Origin: Lachnospiraceae bacterium
GTDB taxonomy: Bacteria; Bacillota; Clostridia; Lachnospirales; Lachnospiraceae
Assembly (NCBI GenBank): GCA_022792835.1
Contig: JAAWBT010000026.1
Coordinates: 1-64,000, forward strand
Reading direction: 5' to 3'
DNA: 64,000 bases
Under the pieces are notes generated by a model that had not been told where the DNA came from, ran no database searches, and was given only the letters and a program-made list of their open reading frames with translations. Shown piece by piece: positions 25,392 to 34,196 of this stretch (its first letter is position 1; every line of letters begins with the position of its first letter). A program made the position numbers and the translations under genes.

Positions 25392-26503
25392 GCAGCTCCT
25401 GGATTTTTGAGGGTATGGAGGTTCTGGAACGGGAGGACGAGCCTTTATCGTTCGAAGAGAGGCTGCAGGCAGCGGCAGAGCCGCTTCTTTCCTGGTTCCG
25501 GAAACATGCCAGAGTCCTGCCCTGGCGGGAGGACCCCACGCCTTACCATGTGTGGATCTCAGAGATCATGCTGCAGCAGACCCGGGTGGAGGCGGTCAAA
25601 GACTATTACAGACGGTTTCTGGAGGCCCTTCCTGACATTCGGTCTCTGGCCGAAGTGCCGGAAGAGCGGCTTTTAAAATTGTGGGAGGGGCTTGGATATT
25701 ATAACCGGGCCAGAAACTTAAAGAAGGCGGCTGCCATTGCCGTATCCAGTTACGGCGGAGAACTTCCGGCATCCTACGAAGAGCTTCTTTTGCTGCCGGG
25801 AATCGGAAGTTACACGGCAGGAGCCATTGCCTCCATCGCCTATGGGATTCCGGAACCGGCAGTAGACGGGAATGTACTGCGGGTTGTATCCAGACTTTTG
25901 GCAGCCAGAGAGGATATTCTGAAACAGTCGGTCAAGAGGCAGATGGAAGAACTTCTGCGGGCAGTCATGCCAAAGGATGAGGCCGGCTCTTTTAACCAGG
26001 CCCTTATGGAGATCGGAGCGATGGTCTGTGTGCCGAACGGCGCACCACACTGTGGTGAATGTCCTCTGAGGGGACTTTGCCTGGCAAGGCGAGGGGGACT
26101 TACGGAAGAAATTCCGGTAAAAACTCCGAAAAAGGCGAGGGTGATTGAGGAAAGAACGGTTTTTGCCGTCAGGAGGAAGGGGCAGGTGCTCCTTCATAAA
26201 AGGCCGGAGAAAGGACTTTTGGCCGGACTTTATGAGCTTCCGGGAACACCGGGATATCTGGAGCTTTCCGAGGCCCTTGACTGGCTGGGAGTGGAAGCGG
26301 GACAGGTGGAGCTTATGGAAGCGCTTCCGGATGCAAAGCATATTTTTTCCCATGTGGAGTGGAGAATGAGAGGGTATTATATCCTTTTGAGAGAGGGAAC
26401 AGAGACGAAGGAGGGGTTTTTTGCCGACAGGGAGAGTGCACGGGAGACTTATGCTCTTCCCGGCGCTTTTAAGGCTTATGCAAAGTATCTCTTTGAGAGT
26501 TAG
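25388..26503 (+). CDS. mutY: A/G-specific adenine DNA glycosylase
   Basis: MutY removes adenine opposite 8-oxoguanine and so limits G:C to T:A mutation. The 371-aa protein has a catalytic helix-hairpin-helix domain (LLLPGIGSYTAGAIASIAYG), with catalytic Asp in AVDGNVLRVVSR, and a 4Fe-4S loop C-x6-C-x2-C-x5-C (CVPNGAPHCGECPLRGLC). The C-terminal NUDIX-like domain (residues 250-371, with LLHKRPEKGLLAGLYELPG) reads 8-oxoG. An N-terminal extension of about 30 residues precedes the normal start of the fold, but the ATGA overlap with the deacylase gene supports this start. Confidence 0.95.
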   Translation: MSSSWIFEGMEVLEREDEPLSFEERLQAAAEPLLSWFRKHARVLPWREDPTPYHVWISEIMLQQTRVEAVKDYYRRFLEALPDIRSLAEVPEERLLKLWEGLGYYNRARNLKKAAAIAVSSYGGELPASYEELLLLPGIGSYTAGAIASIAYGIPEPAVDGNVLRVVSRLLAAREDILKQSVKRQMEELLRAVMPKDEAGSFNQALMEIGAMVCVPNGAPHCGECPLRGLCLARRGGLTEEIPVKTPKKARVIEERTVFAVRRKGQVLLHKRPEKGLLAGLYELPGTPGYLELSEALDWLGVEAGQVELMEALPDAKHIFSHVEWRMRGYYILLREGTETKEGFFADRESARETYALPGAFKAYAKYLFES

Positions 26504-26589
26504 GCATGCAAAATGCACAGAGAAAAAAGAAGGAAAATGGCCGGTTTTTTGTCAATGTGACAAAATATATTTTTGCGAGGAAAAAGCCC

Positions 26590-26618
26590 TTGATTTCTAA
26601 AAAATGCCATGATATAGT
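26590..26618 (+). promoter_or_regulatory. Promoter of a candidate small RNA
   Basis: TTGATT and TATAGT with a 17-bp spacer, 85 nt after mutY. Transcription would start near 26625, just before the repeat tract. Confidence 0.6.
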
Positions 26619-26624
26619 CAAAGT

Positions 26625-26854
26625 ACAGACATCTTAGGCGACATCAACAGAGACACCAGTGCAGACAGCAAGTATGCATCTTGGCGGACTTTAGGGAGAC
26701 ATCATAAGCGGACTAAAAAGAGGACATCATAAGTGGACAGCAAAGGGAGACATCGTAAGCAGACTAAAAGAGCGTATTGACAGACACAGATGGAATGACG
26801 AGACGAAAAACACAAAAAGGCAGGGCGGTTTCCAAATGGCTGTCCTGTCTTTTT
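26625..26854 (+). ncRNA. Candidate repeat-containing small RNA, about 230 nt
   Basis: A transcription unit with no convincing ORF lies between mutY and the HAD gene. It has a sigma-A-like promoter, a tract of four degenerate repeats of 24-26 nt (unit near GACATCATAAGCGGACTAAA), and an intrinsic terminator. It could be an sRNA with several identical binding arms, or the leader of the HAD gene. No CRISPR spacers are present, because the units are directly adjacent. Nothing in it matches an RNA family I know. Confidence 0.5.
26674..26773 (+). repeat. Four tandem degenerate repeats of about 25 bp
   Basis: Units begin at 26674 (TGCATCTTGGCGGAC), 26698 (GACATCATAAGCGGAC), 26723 (GACATCATAAGTGGAC) and 26749 (GACATCGTAAGCAGAC). 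Periods are 24, 25 and 26 bp. Further partial GACATC copies lie at 26628 and 26639. Confidence 0.8.
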
Positions 26855-26855
26855 G
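26814..26855 (+). terminator. Terminator of the candidate small RNA
   Basis: AAAAAGGCAGGGCGG pairs with CTGTCCTGTCTTTTT (with G-U pairs), giving about 15 bp that ends in a T5 run. It lies 67 nt before the HAD gene. Confidence 0.75.
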
Positions 26856-26921
26856 ATGCACACGGGGCAGAGAGGAAAATGCTGCTGGGCGCCTGCCCAT
26901 AATCACTATGATGGAGGAACT

Positions 26922-27743
26922 ATGAAATACAAATTGCTGGCAACAGATTTGGACGGAACTCTTGTGACAGAGGATAAAAGAGTCACAGAGAGGACAAAAC
27001 AGGCAGTGAAGGCTATGATCAGCCGGGGAGGGACCTTGGTACTTTCCTCCGGGCGGCCAAGCTACGGCGTATGGCATGTGGCGAAGGAACTGGAACTTCC
27101 GGAACTTGGCGGATATATTCTTTCTTATAATGGTGGAGAGCTTTTAGACTGCAAAAGCGGAAAGGCAGAATTTTCTGTCCAGATACCTCCAGATAAAATT
27201 CCTGAGATTATTCATCTGGCAAGGGAACATAAAACGGCGATTCTTACTTATGAGGAAGAGTATATCATAAGTGAGAACGGCGACGATCTTTATGTGCTGG
27301 GGGAAGCAAGAAATACCAGGATGAAAGTAAAAGAGGTTCCGGACCTGATCTCCTATGTGACCTTTCCGATTGTCAAGATGATGATGGTGGGGACAGAAGA
27401 GCAGATCCTTAAGCTGGAGCCTGTGGTGAGAAAGGCCCTTGGGCCGGAATTTTCCGTGTTCCGCTCAGAGGCGTATCATCTGGAGATCCTTCCCGCGGGA
27501 GTTGACAAAGGAAGCGGACTTTTGAAAACGCTGGAATATCTGGGGATTTCCAGAGAGGAGACTATTTCCTGTGGAGATTATGACAATGATATTCCTATGA
27601 ATGAGGCGGCAGGACTGGGGGTGGCCATGGAAAACGGATGTCCGGCTATCAGGGAGAAGGCCGATTATATTACCTGTTCCAACGAGGCGGACGGAGTCGC
27701 TGTTGTCATTGAAAAATTTGTGCTGGGGGAAGAAGGATCATGA
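26922..27743 (+). CDS. Cof-type HAD-IIB sugar-phosphate phosphatase
   Basis: A 273-aa haloacid dehalogenase-family phosphatase that probably dephosphorylates a sugar phosphate or a related small metabolite. HAD motif I is ATDLDGTLVTEDK (nucleophile Asp plus acid-base Asp), motif II LVLSSGRPSYG, motif III a Lys in the EILPAGVDKGSGL region, and motif IV SCGDYDNDIPM. The C2B cap lies between residues 85 and 200. Start ATG 26922 follows GATGGAGG; the track extension upstream reaches into the terminator of the candidate RNA. It overlaps the PHP gene by an ATGA, so the two hydrolases are probably expressed together. Substrate unknown. Confidence 0.92.
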   Translation: MKYKLLATDLDGTLVTEDKRVTERTKQAVKAMISRGGTLVLSSGRPSYGVWHVAKELELPELGGYILSYNGGELLDCKSGKAEFSVQIPPDKIPEIIHLAREHKTAILTYEEEYIISENGDDLYVLGEARNTRMKVKEVPDLISYVTFPIVKMMMVGTEEQILKLEPVVRKALGPEFSVFRSEAYHLEILPAGVDKGSGLLKTLEYLGISREETISCGDYDNDIPMNEAAGLGVAMENGCPAIREKADYITCSNEADGVAVVIEKFVLGEEGS

Positions 27744-28453
27744 AGAAATTTATTTTGGACACCCATACCCATACAGTTGCCAGCGGACATGCTTACGGGA
27801 CAGTGACAGAGATGGCGGAGGCCGCGTCCAGAGCAGGACTTAAGCTTTTGGCCATCACGGACCATGCGCCTAAACTTCCAGGAGGCACCCATGAGATGTA
27901 TTTTCGGAATTTCAAGGTTATCGACAGAGAGCTCTTTGGCGTGGAAATTCTCATGGGCGTGGAGTTAAATATCATGGATTACGAAGGAAGCGTGGATATG
28001 GAGGAGCGTGTGTTAAAAAAGATGGGCATCTGTATCGCCAGCCTCCACACAGTCTGCCTGACTCCCGGGACGAAGGAGGAAAATACCAGGACGCTTCTCA
28101 AAGTGATGGAAAACCCTTATGTCCAGGTGATCGGCCATCCGGATGACGGCCGCTATGCCATTGACTACGAGGCTGTGGTAAAAGGGGCAAAAGAGAAGGG
28201 TGTGTTGATCGAAATCAACAACAGCTCCCTGATGCCGGGTTCCTGCAGAAAAAATTCTCTCTCTAATCTGACAGAAATTTTAAGTCTTTGCCAACAGTAC
28301 GGCCAGGAGATCATCGTCAATACGGATGCCCATTTTCCCTCTTCGGTGGGACGGTTTGAGGGAGTAGAGGCTCTGCTGGAAAAAACAGGTTTTCCGGAAG
28401 AACTGGTGGTGAACACGGACGTGGGACGGCTAAAAAAATATTTGACGTATTGA
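27740..28453 (+). CDS. PHP-domain phosphatase, YcdX-like
   Basis: A 237-aa PHP-family metallohydrolase, related to YcdX, with a trinuclear metal site. The first metal motif is LDTHTHTVASGH and the second AITDHAPKL. Later ligands are in the LMGVELNIMD and QVIGHPDDGRY segments and in NTDAHFPS close to the end. The fold runs the full family length. It follows a HAD phosphatase with a 4-nt overlap; both may act on phosphorylated metabolites, but no specific pathway is indicated. Confidence 0.92.
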   Translation: MKKFILDTHTHTVASGHAYGTVTEMAEAASRAGLKLLAITDHAPKLPGGTHEMYFRNFKVIDRELFGVEILMGVELNIMDYEGSVDMEERVLKKMGICIASLHTVCLTPGTKEENTRTLLKVMENPYVQVIGHPDDGRYAIDYEAVVKGAKEKGVLIEINNSSLMPGSCRKNSLSNLTEILSLCQQYGQEIIVNTDAHFPSSVGRFEGVEALLEKTGFPEELVVNTDVGRLKKYLTY

Positions 28454-28477
28454 CTTTTTCGCTGAAAAGACTATAAT
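28450..28477 (+). promoter_or_regulatory. Sigma-A promoter of the DUF4854-like lipoprotein
   Basis: TTGACT and a perfect TATAAT with a 16-bp spacer. It overlaps the last codons of the PHP gene. Confidence 0.75.
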
Positions 28478-28512
28478 GATATCGAAAAAATCAATCAAAA
28501 AGGAGTGGAGAA

Positions 28513-29067
28513 ATGGCAAGAAAGAATTGGAAGCTGATTCTGTGCGCAGTTTTTGCTTTCGCGCTGGCGGGGCTTGCTGCCTGCGGGGACAAAGAGAGCA
28601 AGGATGTTGTGAAGTCGACAAACGCAGTGGAGACAGAGGCGGTGGAGACAACTGCCGCTGAGACAAAGGCGGTGGAGACAAAAGCTGCCGAGACAACTGC
28701 CGCTGAGACTCAGGCCGAAAGCACGGCTGACAGCGGAAAATTCGCTACGGTCGCAGAGTTTGCGAATTCTGAGGAGGTTCAGAGCGAGCTGGCAGCACAG
28801 AAGAAGAGCCTTGAAGGATCCGGTATGGACATCGCGATTACAGGGGAAGATAATAAGCTGATTTACACCTTTACCTATCTGGAGATGGAGAACCAGGAAG
28901 GGATGGCAGAGGCGCTTCAGCAGGGACTGGAGGCTGAGAAAACCACATTTTCCGGTGTGGCGAAATCCATTAAGCTGGCTGTGGATGTGGAGAATCCTGT
29001 AGTGGTGGTCCGCTATTTAGATTCCACCGGAGCGGAGATTTATTCCGCAGAATTTACAGCAGAATAA
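28513..29067 (+). CDS. DUF4854-like lipoprotein with Glu/Thr/Ala repeat linker
   Basis: A 184-aa predicted surface lipoprotein. The signal peptide ends at a lipobox LAAC (about residue 23). A low-complexity linker (residues 35-70) is made of AVET/AAETT/AAETQ repeats rich in E, T and A, and is likely an unfolded spacer through the wall. The C-terminal globular domain (75-184) begins FATVAEFANSEEVQSELAAQ and fits the DUF4854 pattern common in Lachnospiraceae. No function is known. The gene has its own promoter and terminator. Confidence 0.85.
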   Translation: MARKNWKLILCAVFAFALAGLAACGDKESKDVVKSTNAVETEAVETTAAETKAVETKAAETTAAETQAESTADSGKFATVAEFANSEEVQSELAAQKKSLEGSGMDIAITGEDNKLIYTFTYLEMENQEGMAEALQQGLEAEKTTFSGVAKSIKLAVDVENPVVVVRYLDSTGAEIYSAEFTAE

Positions 29068-29120
29068 GAAAGAACTTTTAATTTCCCACAGAATGTGGAA
29101 AGAAACATAAAACAAAGTAA

Positions 29121-29167
29121 AAACAGGCTGGAACCGGAGTGAGAAAACCGGATTCCAGCCTGTTTTT
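29121..29167. terminator. Bidirectional terminator between lipoprotein and Na/Pi symporter
   Basis: AAACAGGCTGGAA and TTCCAGCCTGTTTTT form a strong stem with an inner CCGG/CCGG pairing. A- and T-rich flanks serve both directions. Confidence 0.9.
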
Positions 29168-29173
29168 AATCAT

Positions 29174-30943
29174 TTATTTGATAGGATCATAATACTGGGA
29201 CTCATAATATTTATAGAGGGCCCTGTACTCCTCCGTTGCTCCACGGTGCATAACTTTCTGGAACTCGTGAGAATCGAAATTTTTGGTGTTACTCAGTTTT
29301 TCGATGATATGTAAAGCCACATTGGAACAGTGGTCGGAAATCCGCTCGGCGCTGGTTAAAAATTCAGTCAGGGAGATGCCGGCCTGAACGCTGCAGTTTC
29401 CTTTGCTGAGCCGATCAATATGGTGGGTTTTTATGGTTTCACGGAGGACGTCGATGACCTCCTCTAGAGGCTCCACCCGGTAGGCGCCGGTGAGATCGTC
29501 TTTTTCATAAGCCTCCAGGGTGATGGTCAGCACATGCTTGACGGCCTCTATGACCATCCGGATCTCCTTTAATCCTTTCTTGGAGAAGGCGATTCCCTGT
29601 TCCTTATTGAACTGGCCTACCTCAGCGATGTTCACACAGTGGTCGCCGATGCGCTCAAAGTCACTGACACAGTGGAGGAACATGGCGGTCTCCCGCTGGT
29701 CTGTCCGGCGGATATGCTGGGCAGAGATACGAACCACATATTCACCCACAGCAGTTTCACATTTGTCCAGGAAGTCTTCATTTTCATTGAGCTTTTCAAA
29801 GGTTTTCTCGTCAAAATTCTCCAGTAGAGATACTGCCATGTCAAAATTCTCCTGGATGGTCTCGCCCATCTGGAGGGTTACTTTCCGGCACTGCTCCAGG
29901 GCCAGGGTAGGACGGTCAAGAAAGATGTCGTCCAAAAGCGCCAGGCAGGAGTCTGCACGGGAAGGCGCGTCGTCGTGAAGGAGCTTTTTGGAAATGGCCA
30001 CCAGCACGTTGCAGAAAGGCAGCAGGACCAGGCTGGTCGCAATGTTAAATAAAGTATGGAAATCAGCAATATTACCTCTGGTCATGGCGCTTTCCCAGAA
30101 GGAGAAGCCTACCAGGGCCTGGAAGCCATAAATACCGATTAAAAACATGATCGCACCGATGATATTGATCATCAGGTGACAGACCACCACACGCTTGGCA
30201 TTCTTATTGGTGCCGATACTGGCGATGAGCACAGTGATACATTTGCCGATGTTCTGACCGATGATAATGGGAGCTGCCATGGAAAAAGTCACGGTCCCTG
30301 TGGAGGCGATGGCCTGCAGGATACCAACGGAAGCCGAGGAGCTCTGTAAGATTGCGGTCACCACAGCGCCGAGAAGCACACCAAGGAGCGGATTGCTGAA
30401 TACGAAAAAGATTTCCTGGAAGGCAGGTGAATCCTTTAAGGGAGAAAGTGCCGACTCCATAGTGGTCATACCGAAAAAGAGGATGCCAAAACCGATCAGC
30501 AAATGGGCAATGTTCCTGGTTTTTCTGCGCTTGCTGATCAGGATCATGAAGGAACCGATGGCAATGACAATGGGAGCGAAAGAAGTGGGCTTAATCAGTT
30601 CAAAAATTAGCTGGGAGCCCGACAAGTCGCCGAGACGCAGGATCTGGCCGGTGACAGTGGTACCGATGTTGGCGCCCATGATAACCGGAATAGTCTGAGC
30701 AAATTTCATGATGCCGGCGTTTACAAAGCCCACAAGCATGACGGTAGTGGCAGCAGAACTTTGGATGATACCAGTGACGACAGCTCCCAGGGCGAGGCCC
30801 TTTAAGCGGTTGTTGGTCAGTTTTTCCAAAGTTTTCTCAAGGCCTGCGCCTGCGATCTTCTCCAGAGAGGTGCCAAGGAGGCTCATGCCATACAAAAACA
30901 GGCCGATGCCGCCGAGTAATGTCAGAACTGAAAAAATATCCAC
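29174..30943 (-). CDS. Na/phosphate cotransporter with C-terminal PhoU-like domain
   Basis: A 589-aa NptA/PNaS-family sodium-phosphate symporter. The membrane part contains two inverted repeats with the family QSS motifs (GIIQSSAATTVMLVG and AILQSSSASVGILQ), each near a hairpin loop for substrate. Residues about 345-589 form a PhoU-like helical bundle, with ERIGDHCVNIAEV and ERISDHCSNVALHI as the two metal-binding signatures. This architecture is usual for Firmicutes NptA-like proteins, where the bundle may regulate flux. The start is GTG 30943 behind GAGGG. It is monocistronic, next to a promoter with TTGACG. No pho regulator is adjacent. Confidence 0.93.
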   Translation of the reverse strand: MDIFSVLTLLGGIGLFLYGMSLLGTSLEKIAGAGLEKTLEKLTNNRLKGLALGAVVTGIIQSSAATTVMLVGFVNAGIMKFAQTIPVIMGANIGTTVTGQILRLGDLSGSQLIFELIKPTSFAPIVIAIGSFMILISKRRKTRNIAHLLIGFGILFFGMTTMESALSPLKDSPAFQEIFFVFSNPLLGVLLGAVVTAILQSSSASVGILQAIASTGTVTFSMAAPIIIGQNIGKCITVLIASIGTNKNAKRVVVCHLMINIIGAIMFLIGIYGFQALVGFSFWESAMTRGNIADFHTLFNIATSLVLLPFCNVLVAISKKLLHDDAPSRADSCLALLDDIFLDRPTLALEQCRKVTLQMGETIQENFDMAVSLLENFDEKTFEKLNENEDFLDKCETAVGEYVVRISAQHIRRTDQRETAMFLHCVSDFERIGDHCVNIAEVGQFNKEQGIAFSKKGLKEIRMVIEAVKHVLTITLEAYEKDDLTGAYRVEPLEEVIDVLRETIKTHHIDRLSKGNCSVQAGISLTEFLTSAERISDHCSNVALHIIEKLSNTKNFDSHEFQKVMHRGATEEYRALYKYYESQYYDPIK

Positions 30944-31009
30944 GCTTTTTCCCTCATTTCTTTTGTTTTTTGCGAAAATGTTGTTGTCAGTTAAAAACCG
31001 TATGACTTT

Positions 31010-31038
31010 ATACTATTATAAATATGAGAAAGCGTCAA
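31010..31038 (-). promoter_or_regulatory. Probable promoter of the Na/Pi symporter
   Basis: On the minus strand, TTGACG (31033-31038) and TAGTAT (31010-31015) have a 17-bp spacer. The -10 is only a 4/6 match. Confidence 0.5.
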
Positions 31039-31059
31039 TACAAATTTTCAGTCGGTGAC

Positions 31060-31088
31060 TTGTTTCCTCTTCCTCAAAATGGTATACT
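31060..31088 (+). promoter_or_regulatory. Sigma-A promoter of ftsK
   Basis: TTGTTT and TATACT with a 17-bp spacer, 68 nt before the GTG start. Confidence 0.65.
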
Positions 31089-31156
31089 AAACTTTGTATG
31101 CCTCTTTGGCGTTCGCTGGAAAGAGAGAGGGATAGAAGTAATCGGAGGAATGAAAC

Positions 31157-34099
31157 GTGGCACAGGCTAAAAAGAAAACGCAGACAGGCAGAGGGAAAAC
31201 CACGACAGGGAAGGGCGCGGCGGCCGGCAGGAAAAAGCAGAATGCTCCCGCCAGAAAGGCGAAAGAAGAGAAACTGGAACCAGCTTTGAAAAAAGAGCTG
31301 GTGATTTTGGCAGGACTGGCTGTTATGATCCTGCTTTTTTGCAGTAATATGCACTGGTGTGGAAAACTGGGAGAAGCCTTGTATCATATACAGAGGGGAA
31401 TCTTTGGCATCATGGGGTATTTGGTTCCCTTCTATCTGTTTTTTATTATGTGTTTTCTCCTATCCAATAACGGGAGTAAAAAAGCAGTTATCCGGGTACT
31501 GGTATCTGTGGCGGCGCTGTTTGTATTTTGTGGGATTGCTTCCCTTTTGGCAGTGGGCGAGTTTGACAGTGCCGTGACCTTAAAGGACTATTATGTGCAG
31601 GCGCCGAAATCCCTGGATGGAGGACTTTTAGGGGGATTATGCCTGAAGATTCTTTACCCGGCTCTTGGAATGGTGGGCACTTATGTGGTGTTGATCCTTT
31701 TAGCCATGGCGGGAATCGTAGTGACCACACAGAAATCCATTTTGAGCCCCATACAGAGGGGCGGGAAAAAAGTATACGATACGGCGAGAGAGGATCTGGC
31801 AAAACGCCATGAGCTCCATATGGAGAGGGCAGAAGAAAAGAGAAAATACAGGGCAGATAAAAAAGTGCGGGGTGTATCCATGGATACGGAAATCATGGAA
31901 GAGGATACGGAACAGATATCTGCCGGGGAACAGAGGAAAGATGCCGATGTCTTTACAGGGGAAATCCACGGGATGGAAGGCGCGTATCTGTCGGGGAATG
32001 GAGAAGAACTGGAAGAGGAGGAAGAAATTTACCATGGCAGAGACTCAGTATATGAAGAACTCGTGTATCCGGAAGAGACAGGACCGCTTCAGGCAGAACG
32101 GCTGAGAAGCACCCTGTCAGAGTTCGAGGCCATGCTGGAGGGAAACCAAAAAGAAGATCCTGAGCCGGAGATACCCCTTTACCGGATTCCGCCTGTGGAG
32201 GAAGAGGATTCCTCCTGGGAGGAGCCTGTGAAAGCGGAAGTATGGGCTGAGGAGAGGAAAGATCAGGAAGAGGAGCAGGACTGGAACGTTGAAGCGCTCC
32301 GGATTTCAGAGACCTTTCAGAAAACAGAACATGAATGGGAGACAAAAAATACTCCTGACCTTTCTGGTGAGGTGAGGCAGATTGTGACGGCAGGGGGAAA
32401 GGTGATTGAGGTGGAAGAAGACCCCACACAAATGGATCCCATTGAGGCCAAACGGGCCCAGGCGGCAAAGCAGAAAGAGACGTCCATTTTCCGGTCAGAG
32501 GAAAGGGGGAGAGGAAGTTCCGGAAGCGTCCGTTTTACAGATATACCGGGAGGGAGCGGGGCAGAAGGAATTGCCGGGGCTTCTGGACATCTGGACATGC
32601 CGAAGCATTCGGAGGCGCCGAAACGGCCTGAAGCGCCGAAGAGTCCTCCCAGGCCCTACGCCAAGCCTCCTTTCCAGCTTTTAAAACAGGGAGACAGGAA
32701 GGTAAAGGACCGGGATGCAGAGCTTAAGGAGACCGCCGTCAAGCTGCAGCAGACCCTCAGGAATTTTGGCGTGGGGGTGACAGTGACCAATATCAGCTGC
32801 GGACCTTCTGTGACCAGATATGAGCTGACTCCAGAGCAGGGGGTCAAGGTGAGCAGGATCGTATCGCTGACAGACGATATTAAACTAAATCTGGCGGCAG
32901 CGGATATCCGCATCGAAGCGCCCATACCCGGCAAGTCGGCGGTGGGCATCGAGGTGCCAAACCGGGAGAATATGACCGTGTCTTTCCGGGATGTGATCGA
33001 GTCGGAGGAGTTTCAGAACTTCCCGTCAAAGCTGGCCTTTGCCGTGGGGCGGGATATTGCAGGGCAGACAGTAGTGACAGATATGGCCAGGATGCCCCAT
33101 CTCTTGATCGCAGGAGCCACCGGTTCCGGAAAATCTGTGTGTATCAATACCTTGATTATGAGTATTCTTTATAAAGCAGAGCCTTCGGAGGTGAAGCTGA
33201 TCATGATTGACCCCAAGGTGGTGGAGTTGAGCATTTACAATGGAATCCCGCACCTGATGATTCCAGTGGTGACGGACCCGAAAAAGGCGGCCGGAGCTCT
33301 CAACTGGGCTGTGGCCGAGATGACGGACCGGTATAAAAAGTTTGCCGGATTCAATGTCCGCGATTTAAAAGGATACAATGAAAAGCTGAAGAGCGAGGCT
33401 GCAGACGGGGAGGAGGTATCCCCTCTGCCCCATGTGGTTATTATTGTGGACGAGCTTTCCGATCTGATGATGGTATCTCCGGGAGAGGTGGAGGACGCCA
33501 TCTGCCGTCTGGCCCAGATGGCCAGGGCGGCAGGTATCCATCTGGTGCTTGCCACTCAGCGGCCCTCTGTCAATGTCATCACAGGCCTGATTAAAGCCAA
33601 TGTGCCCTCCAGGATTGCCTTCTCAGTGTCGTCCGGGGTGGATTCCAGAACCATCATTGACATGAACGGGGCAGAAAAACTTCTGGGAAAGGGCGATATG
33701 CTCTTTTACCCTTCCGGCTATCAGAAACCGGTGCGGGTGCAGGGGGCTTTTGTGTCGGACGGGGAAGTATCGAAGGTGGTAGAGTTTTTGACAGAAAACG
33801 CGGATACGGAGTACAGCCAGGAGGTGGAAAGCCGGGTGAATGCCTCTTTAGGCCCGGAGGGCGGTGGGGGCAGTAAAGAGCGGGACGCTTATTTTGCAGA
33901 TGCCGGCCGTTTCCTGATTGAGAAGGAAAAGGGATCCATCGGAATGCTCCAGAGAGCTTTCAAGATCGGCTTTAACCGGGCGGCCCGTATCATGGATCAG
34001 CTTGCCGCGGCCGGTGTGGTGGGAGAAGAAGAGGGAACGAAACCGAGGAAGGTTCTCTTAACTCTGGAGGAGTTCGAGGCGTTTTTAGAGAACGGATAA
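31157..34099 (+). CDS. ftsK: FtsK/SpoIIIE DNA translocase
   Basis: A membrane-anchored motor that pumps DNA across the division or sporulation septum. The 980-aa protein begins with a Lys/Ala/Gly-rich tail (residues 1-45). Four or so membrane helices (about 45-195) follow, then a long acidic, Glu-rich linker (200-480). The alpha/beta motor begins near 515, with Walker A GATGSGKSVCINTL and Walker B VVIIVDELSDLMMV. The C-terminal gamma winged helix (910-980, GMLQRAFKIGFNRAARIMDQL) reads polar DNA sequences. The start is a GTG behind CGGAGGAAT. It is not possible from sequence alone to say if this is the SpoIIIE-type or the divisional paralogue. It precedes the mur genes. Confidence 0.95.
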   Translation: MAQAKKKTQTGRGKTTTGKGAAAGRKKQNAPARKAKEEKLEPALKKELVILAGLAVMILLFCSNMHWCGKLGEALYHIQRGIFGIMGYLVPFYLFFIMCFLLSNNGSKKAVIRVLVSVAALFVFCGIASLLAVGEFDSAVTLKDYYVQAPKSLDGGLLGGLCLKILYPALGMVGTYVVLILLAMAGIVVTTQKSILSPIQRGGKKVYDTAREDLAKRHELHMERAEEKRKYRADKKVRGVSMDTEIMEEDTEQISAGEQRKDADVFTGEIHGMEGAYLSGNGEELEEEEEIYHGRDSVYEELVYPEETGPLQAERLRSTLSEFEAMLEGNQKEDPEPEIPLYRIPPVEEEDSSWEEPVKAEVWAEERKDQEEEQDWNVEALRISETFQKTEHEWETKNTPDLSGEVRQIVTAGGKVIEVEEDPTQMDPIEAKRAQAAKQKETSIFRSEERGRGSSGSVRFTDIPGGSGAEGIAGASGHLDMPKHSEAPKRPEAPKSPPRPYAKPPFQLLKQGDRKVKDRDAELKETAVKLQQTLRNFGVGVTVTNISCGPSVTRYELTPEQGVKVSRIVSLTDDIKLNLAAADIRIEAPIPGKSAVGIEVPNRENMTVSFRDVIESEEFQNFPSKLAFAVGRDIAGQTVVTDMARMPHLLIAGATGSGKSVCINTLIMSILYKAEPSEVKLIMIDPKVVELSIYNGIPHLMIPVVTDPKKAAGALNWAVAEMTDRYKKFAGFNVRDLKGYNEKLKSEAADGEEVSPLPHVVIIVDELSDLMMVSPGEVEDAICRLAQMARAAGIHLVLATQRPSVNVITGLIKANVPSRIAFSVSSGVDSRTIIDMNGAEKLLGKGDMLFYPSGYQKPVRVQGAFVSDGEVSKVVEFLTENADTEYSQEVESRVNASLGPEGGGGSKERDAYFADAGRFLIEKEKGSIGMLQRAFKIGFNRAARIMDQLAAAGVVGEEEGTKPRKVLLTLEEFEAFLENG

Positions 34100-34112
34100 G
34101 CCTGAGATCAAT

Positions 34113-34151
34113 TTTCTTTGTCTTGACAAGTGTTCCTGTCAAGAAAAGAAA
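34113..34151 (+). repeat. Inverted repeat between ftsK and murE
   Basis: TCTTGACA/TGTCAAGA with an outer TTTCTTT/AAAGAAA pairing (one bulged G) and an 8-nt loop. It lacks a T-tract, so it is not a clear terminator. Confidence 0.6.
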
Positions 34152-34196
34152 CCTCTGCATAAGATAAAGGAAGAAAAATTTTATGCGGAGAAATTC

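Noticed and set aside
26674-26773. Possible CRISPR array
   Set aside because: The 24-26 bp units are adjacent, with no unique spacers, and no cas gene is present. They are plain tandem repeats.
26727-27077. 116-codon minus-strand ORF over the candidate small RNA and HAD gene
   Set aside because: It is low-complexity, has no ribosome binding site, and half of it is antisense to the HAD gene.
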